From contig DATCMU010000050.1 in NCBI GenBank assembly GCA_036563245.1, positions 62,001 through 126,000 of the forward strand: a DNA stretch of 64,000 nt. The letters are read 5' to 3'. The notes under the pieces were generated by a model. That model had not been told where the DNA came from, ran no database searches, and saw nothing but the letters and a program-made list of their open reading frames with translations. Numbering within the stretch: the stretch's first letter is position 1; every line of letters starts with the position of its first letter. The stretch is from DATCMU01 sp036563245 (lineage in GTDB: Bacteria > Pseudomonadota > Alphaproteobacteria > Rhizobiales > Devosiaceae). A program made the translations under genes and the position numbers. Positions 60,601-64,000 of the stretch are shown here, piece by piece.

Positions 60601-62781
60601 GCCAGCGTGAACGAGAATCTCGGCCACGGCATCGACAGCGCGATTTCCCGCATCACCGATGCCGAAAGTGGCGTCTCCGCCCGCGTTTCCGAAGCTGCGG
60701 CAACGGTCGGCGAAAGTGCGATGCACGCAGCCGACATCATCGAGGCCGGCGTCAATGCCGCGCGGAAGTCAATCGCCGACATGGTCGACACCCGGCTCGG
60801 AACCCTGCCCGAGGCGATCACGGCCCGCGCCGACATCACCGCGGATCGCCTCGCACAACTCAACGAGACGATCAGCACCTCGATGTCCAAGTCGATGGCC
60901 GATCTCGAGGCCAGTGCGGAGCGTATCGAGGATACGGTGAGCAACCGCATCTCGCGCGTCACCGCCAATGTGGGTGCCGAAGTCGAAGATACCGCGGCTC
61001 GGCTCGACGTCGCCGTGCGCACTGCCCTGGAGCAGATTACCGACGTTGCCGGCCGGATCCAGGATCTGGTGGAAAACCGCGCTGTCGACGCCGCCCAGAC
61101 ACTGGGTGCTCAGGTGGCCGACATCTCCAGTTCGGTCAACCAGCAGACTTCGGCGTTTGCCGAAATCATCTCGCAGCGCTCGGCCGAGTTGCAGGGCGCC
61201 CTGCTCGACCACGGCAACCTGCTGCGCGATGCGCTGTCGACCAGTGCACATGAAGCCGAAACCCTGGTCATCGCCTCGACCAGCCGCATCCAGTCCGAGG
61301 TCGCCGACACGCTGGCTCGCCTCACCCAGTCCAACGAGATGCTGCAGAACATCCTGCAGACCTCGTCGGCAAACCTTGAACAGCTCGAGGCGAGCGTGAC
61401 CACCAATGCCGAGCGCTACGGCGAAACCGTGCGTGAAGCCGTCTCCTCTACAGAGCAGGCCGGTCGCATGGTCGGCGATCACGTCGAGGCCCTGCAGGGC
61501 ACCATCCGTGGCATGCTGTCGGAGTTCGGCTCGCTCCTCGAGAATTTCGATCGCGAGTCCGTGTCCTTCACCCAGGCCGCCGAGCAGCTCAACCAGGCCG
61601 GTGCTTCCACTCTGGAGAACCTGGAGGATCGCCGCGCCGCGATGGATGCGCTGGCCGAGAGCTTCGCGGCTCGCGCCAACGATATCGATGCCCGGCTGCG
61701 TGGCTTCGCCCAGAGCATTGCCGAGACAGTGAACCAGACCGAGGAACGGCTCAACGTGGCCCGCGCCGCGATGGAAGACCTGCTCAACCGCAGCAGTTCG
61801 GGCATCGAGGACGCACTCAAGGCCAACGCGAACGTGGTCGCGAGTTCCCTTGAGTCCATCAAGGCCAGTGCCAGCGAGGAAGCTGGCAGGACCTCGCAGG
61901 AACTGCAGCGCACGCACGAAAAGCTGCTCGAGGAAATGCGGACCGCGGTTGCCGATGCGGCCCAGCGCTTCAACGACACGGCCAGCGCCATGCGCGAAAC
62001 CGCCGGCCAGGTGGGCAAGGAACTGGAAGCCACCCGCGTCGAGCTGCAGCGGGGTGTTCTCGAATTGCCCGAGGAAACCCGGACCAGTGCAGCCGCGATG
62101 CGTCGGGTCGTGGCCGAGCAGATCGAGGCGCTCAACGAGTTGAACGCCATCGTCCGCGCTCAGCCGGCCCATCACGACGAAACGGTACGGCGTCCCGCCG
62201 CACCGTCTGCTTCGCGCCCGGCCCCTCAGCAAACCGCTGCATCCGTCGCCGAGATCGAGCGTCAGCCGGCCCCAGCGCCAAAAGCCGAAGCGCCGGCACC
62301 TGAGCCCGCCAAACCCGCACCGGCGAGCGCCCAGCCTGCACCGGCCGCCCCGGCGCAAGGCCGCAGCGCGGAAGGGAATGGTGGCTGGCTCAGCGACGTG
62401 TTGCGCAATGCCTCGGCCAAGACCCAGGCATCGGCAACCCCGTCACTGACACTGGCAACACTGACGTCCGAAGTGGGTCGGGTCATCGATCAGGGTGCGT
62501 TGGCCGACGCTTGGACCCGTTACCAGAATGGCGAGTCCAACGTCTTCTCGCGTCGCATCTACACACTGGCCGGCCAGGGCACCTATGACGAGGTCCGCCG
62601 CAAGTTGCAGCGCGATCCGGCTTTCCTTGCGGAGGCTGAGGCCTATATGTCGCAGTTCGAGGAAATGATGAACGAGGCGGCGGCGGCGCCCGACGGCGAA
62701 GCCCGCACCGAAGAGCATCTGCGGTCCGACCGCGGCGGCGTCTACACACTGCTTGCCCATGCGAGCGGCCGCCTGTCCTGA
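57688..62781 (+). CDS. Giant membrane-anchored coiled-coil repeat protein, growth-pole-ring (GPR/RgsE)-like
   Basis: The 1697 residues have a basic N-terminus, two transmembrane helices (about 91-111 and 131-150) and a very long alpha-helical region of apolipoprotein-like character. Between about 572 and 937 lie eight 40-residue repeats plus one divergent 33-residue unit, each of the form ARAxEIxxTFESHxxxFxxYVxxLEQTVxERxxxLDxxLV. A Pro/Ala-rich linker (about 1495-1560) leads to a conserved-looking C-terminal domain of about 110 residues (SEVGRVIDQGALADAWTRYQNGESNVFSRRIYT). This layout matches the Rhizobiales GPR of Agrobacterium / RgsE of Sinorhizobium, which forms a ring at the growing pole. 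Identity is inferred from architecture, not alignment. A 14-bp-stem terminator follows. Confidence 0.75.
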   Translation: MANKPSPAKDPSALAFSAVESALKDSVLSFDQEGGAAQRKPQREKQAPAAERLRAAERIRKRAGSVANEDTLTPASILYGMQRRPSTTPLWVAGLLSVLWVIGMGMVASVHFAAQGGLSRDTIGSPEFAGFIALFSLPVLGMFAVAILMRRAQDLRIAATSMTQAAIRLAEPEATAADKVASVGQAVRREVNALGDGLERALSRASELEVMVHNEVAALERTYSDNETRMRSLIQELATQRDAVITNTDRVREAIAGAHSGLVEDLDLVGHRLTSGLVERGNEVTSAIETVGATLNTTFGERTDAFVTLIDSRANELVDNFAERTASFADIIENRAIDFMGNIEDGANRVASTLEERARQINNSFEDHSTELADTITERMQALTNELDSRTETVANAIEQKSQQLADTLKSGGASILIDLKSHGDEVSAQLEHIGGRIARDISGRADLAQETMAAMTDRLEETVSIQVNSMESKMRSVLLEIDSAMDETADKAGEKLAEAGASTMAKLGARVDEISVVIDTHLQAIDNVVGEKGERLISVIDSHNDKFAERVSAFENVLQGSSGDIDRVIQQRTAEMTAAFQNYGNDFTARANVVELALAEKSARLDNTIAARTAELASAFEAHGDDFVARVNRLEGSIDERTAKLNEALVARAAELAETFDSHSGKFGEYVDKLEATVDGRANELNDRLLERARDISQVFETHANTFAGYVDQLEQTVGDRSQRLDQTLVARAKEITETFESHASSFAGYVDQLEKSVGESSQRLDETLVARAGEIAQTFESHTSAFQDYVNRLEQTVDERASQLGDVLSSRTEDIGRLLSDRATSIDSTLQAGTSGLEEVIVNRTDGLDKALAAHGEAFSSRASRLEDALDERSTRLDDIIVGRTAELAATFQSHGSDFTARVNILQSALAERSAQLDAAIQARTAELTGAVEAAGDSIRSRLDLSMLEVTETMEQRAAHVTELVASQVASVNENLGHGIDSAISRITDAESGVSARVSEAAATVGESAMHAADIIEAGVNAARKSIADMVDTRLGTLPEAITARADITADRLAQLNETISTSMSKSMADLEASAERIEDTVSNRISRVTANVGAEVEDTAARLDVAVRTALEQITDVAGRIQDLVENRAVDAAQTLGAQVADISSSVNQQTSAFAEIISQRSAELQGALLDHGNLLRDALSTSAHEAETLVIASTSRIQSEVADTLARLTQSNEMLQNILQTSSANLEQLEASVTTNAERYGETVREAVSSTEQAGRMVGDHVEALQGTIRGMLSEFGSLLENFDRESVSFTQAAEQLNQAGASTLENLEDRRAAMDALAESFAARANDIDARLRGFAQSIAETVNQTEERLNVARAAMEDLLNRSSSGIEDALKANANVVASSLESIKASASEEAGRTSQELQRTHEKLLEEMRTAVADAAQRFNDTASAMRETAGQVGKELEATRVELQRGVLELPEETRTSAAAMRRVVAEQIEALNELNAIVRAQPAHHDETVRRPAAPSASRPAPQQTAASVAEIERQPAPAPKAEAPAPEPAKPAPASAQPAPAAPAQGRSAEGNGGWLSDVLRNASAKTQASATPSLTLATLTSEVGRVIDQGALADAWTRYQNGESNVFSRRIYTLAGQGTYDEVRRKLQRDPAFLAEAEAYMSQFEEMMNEAAAAPDGEARTEEHLRSDRGGVYTLLAHASGRLS

Positions 62782-62806
62782 CCGCGAGACGGCAGGACCA
62801 GAAACG

Positions 62807-62839
62807 AAGGCCCCGGACAATCCTTGTCCGGGGCCTTTT
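62807..62839 (+). terminator. Rho-independent terminator of the GPR-like gene
   Basis: Perfect 14-bp stem AAGGCCCCGGACAA / TTGTCCGGGGCCTT with a 3-nt loop, running into TTTT, 26 nt after the stop codon. Confidence 0.93.
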
Positions 62840-62908
62840 CTATCGCGCGCCTGTTGCCCCGCCGGGCAGGCTGCGCATGGAACGTGTCCCCTTTCATGAC
62901 CAGGCGCT

Positions 62909-63013
62909 GGAGCATGTTCAGGAAAACCGGGTACCGGTTTTCCGGTTCGAACTTGCGACTATTCAATGACCTGGATCATGCGATTTGCATCCATCAAAAC
63001 GTGACATGGTCTA
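62909..63013. repeat. Dispersed double-palindrome element, copy 4
   Basis: 105 bp with outer stem GCATGTTC / GAACTTGC (one mismatch), inner GGAAAA / TTTTCC around CCGGGTACCGG, then the second palindrome GACTAT...ATGGTC, ending GTGACATGGTCTA as in copy 1. The final CTA (63011-63013) is the TAG stop codon of the minus-strand MFS gene. Confidence 0.83.
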
Positions 63014-64000
63014 TTCGCCAACATCACGCTCGCGCGCGGGATCCATCAACTTCAGCGACACAACAACAAAGGCCGCTCCAAGCAGGGCAAACACGGACGA
63101 AGCGGCAAATGCCTTCTCGCCAATGGCCCCGGCGAGATAGCCGAACCCGATCGTGGCGACGACCGTCATAGCCTGCTGGATAACGACAAAGAAGCTCTGC
63201 GCCTCGGCGGCAATACGCTCGCTCGTCCAGTTGGCGATAAAATTGAGTCCGCCCAGATACCCCATTGCAAAAGTGATCGAGTGCAGCAGTTGCAGCACCA
63301 CAAGCACCGGAATCGATGGGGCAAAGGCCATTGCGCCCCAACGCACGGCCGACACCAGGGCAGAGACCAGGATCAGATACCGGGCGGGAAAGCGCTGGGC
63401 GAATCTACGGAAGACGAACATCATCACCGCTTCCGATCCGGCTGCCGTGGCGATCAGCGGGCCGATAACGGGTTCGGGAATCCCCTGCTCCTGCCAGAAT
63501 AACGCGGCGAATGAGTTCAGGATCATATGGGTTGCAAAGACCATCGACAGGCCCACCAGCGGCAGCAGGAACCACGGGCGCAGCAGCTCGCTCAGCCGGC
63601 TTGCGGTCAAAACGGTAACCGGTGCTGGCGCGGTCGTCTCCGGCGCCCGAAATCGAGGGAGCCACAATGAGGTGGCGGCACGGAACAACCCCAGACCCAC
63701 CACAAGAGGCACGAAGATGGCGGACCCCAGAAGTCCCGCCAGCCACCCAGAGATCACGTTCAGCAGCATGAACCCGATAGTGCCCCAGGCCCGGATCGCG
63801 CCGAAATCGGTTCCGTTCCGCCTCGTCATGCGGATTGTGGCGGCATCGGCAATTGGCGCGATCGCCGTCATCGGCACCATCATCAGCGTCCATACGATCA
63901 GGATGCCGACGAAATCATGCACCAGGAACAACAGGAAAGGCACGATGCCGGCTATCAGCGCGCCGGCGACGATGACCTGCCGCCAGTCGCTGGCACGATC
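63011..64000 (-). CDS. MFS transporter (5' end beyond the window)
   Basis: Inner-membrane transporter; 330 codons are visible and the frame is still open at the window end, so the N-terminus is missing. The visible part has about ten hydrophobic helices. The segment PIADAATIRMTRRNGTDFGAIRAWGTIGFM is the conserved loop 4-5 region of the MFS_1-like / nucleoside-H+ symporter and HcaT-type group. Later blocks are QLLHSITFAMGYLGGLNFIANW and the final cytoplasmic MDPARERDVGE. The substrate is unknown. The stop codon is supplied by the adjoining palindromic repeat. Confidence 0.85.
   Translation of the reverse strand, partial: DRASDWRQVIVAGALIAGIVPFLLFLVHDFVGILIVWTLMMVPMTAIAPIADAATIRMTRRNGTDFGAIRAWGTIGFMLLNVISGWLAGLLGSAIFVPLVVGLGLFRAATSLWLPRFRAPETTAPAPVTVLTASRLSELLRPWFLLPLVGLSMVFATHMILNSFAALFWQEQGIPEPVIGPLIATAAGSEAVMMFVFRRFAQRFPARYLILVSALVSAVRWGAMAFAPSIPVLVVLQLLHSITFAMGYLGGLNFIANWTSERIAAEAQSFFVVIQQAMTVVATIGFGYLAGAIGEKAFAASSVFALLGAAFVVVSLKLMDPARERDVGE

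Noticed and set aside
57613..60726. A 1037-codon open frame on the minus strand opposite the GPR-like gene
   Set aside because: It mirrors the GC-rich repeat of the plus-strand gene; the translated product is a low-complexity Gly/Arg/Asp/Val shadow with no domain, and it overlaps a well-supported gene over its whole length.
57688..62781. CRISPR array or tandem DNA repeat in the GPR-like gene
   Set aside because: The 120-nt periodicity keeps the reading frame and varies mostly at codon level, so it is a protein repeat; there are no identical repeats with unique spacers.

Overview
The window is a GC-rich (roughly 64%) chromosomal segment of an alphaproteobacterium, most likely of the order Hyphomicrobiales (Rhizobiales). 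The pointers are a CckA hybrid kinase beside flhB, the FlaF/FlbT flagellin regulators, FliX, a MotE-like protein, a ClpS2-type adaptor, a DksA without a complete zinc finger, CtrA-type TTAA-N7-TTAA boxes, and a giant membrane-anchored coiled-coil protein resembling the Rhizobiales growth-pole-ring protein (GPR/RgsE). A Devosia-like family is possible but cannot be decided from the sequence alone. No rRNA, tRNA, CRISPR array, transposase or prophage gene was seen.

Layout. 1-6.4 kb: alaS (3' end cut off by the window edge), recA with an SOS-box candidate and a terminator, a RibB with a degenerate GTP cyclohydrolase II domain, and an aldo/keto reductase. 6.4-24.1 kb: flagellar block 1, with flgB-flgC-fliE-fliQ-fliR-flhB followed by cckA on the minus strand, divergent fliO-fliP, then fliL-fliM-DUF6468-motE-TPR protein (minus), and divergent flgF-flgG-flgA-flgH (plus). 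24.1-29.3 kb: M32 carboxypeptidase, an ABC-F ATPase, clpS2 and a cysteine synthase. 29.3-40.7 kb: flagellar block 2, with fliX-dksA (minus), divergent flgI-flgJ-flgN, a small unknown gene, one flagellin, flbT-flaF (plus), then flgE-flgK-flgL (minus). 40.7-48.9 kb: a P-loop protein, metA with a rearranged 5' end, a small unknown gene, feoAB, a ycjX/ycjF pair and a LysE-family exporter. 49.0-56.9 kb: an MFS transporter and a sulfate-assimilation cluster (2Fe-2S ferredoxin, ferredoxin-NADP reductase, cysH-DUF934 fusion, sulfite reductase, DUF2849, cysG, second ferredoxin). 56.9-64 kb: a degenerate Hpt-like protein, the 1697-residue GPR-like protein, and an MFS gene cut off by the window end.

How the parts work together. 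The flagellar promoters can be read as a two-tier cascade like that of Caulobacter. Early operons (flgB, fliL, fliX) carry CtrA boxes. Late operons (flgF, flgI, flgE) carry sigma-54 -24/-12 elements, with a shared 15-bp palindrome (CGGCAA-N3-TTGCCG) about 75-150 bp upstream that fits an FlbD-type activator site. CckA, the kinase at the head of the CtrA phosphorelay, lies just after the CtrA-box-driven flgB cluster. In the sulfur cluster a full electron chain (NADPH, FNR, ferredoxin, ferredoxin-type sulfite reductase, siroheme synthase) can be assembled from neighbouring genes. A CtrA box also precedes the GPR-like gene.

The least expected structures are a family of dispersed palindromes whose outer stems co-vary, several of which supply the stop codons of convergent genes, and a 131-bp duplication at metA in which one such palindrome separates two identical copies of the gene's first 53 nucleotides and creates a 42-codon upstream ORF.
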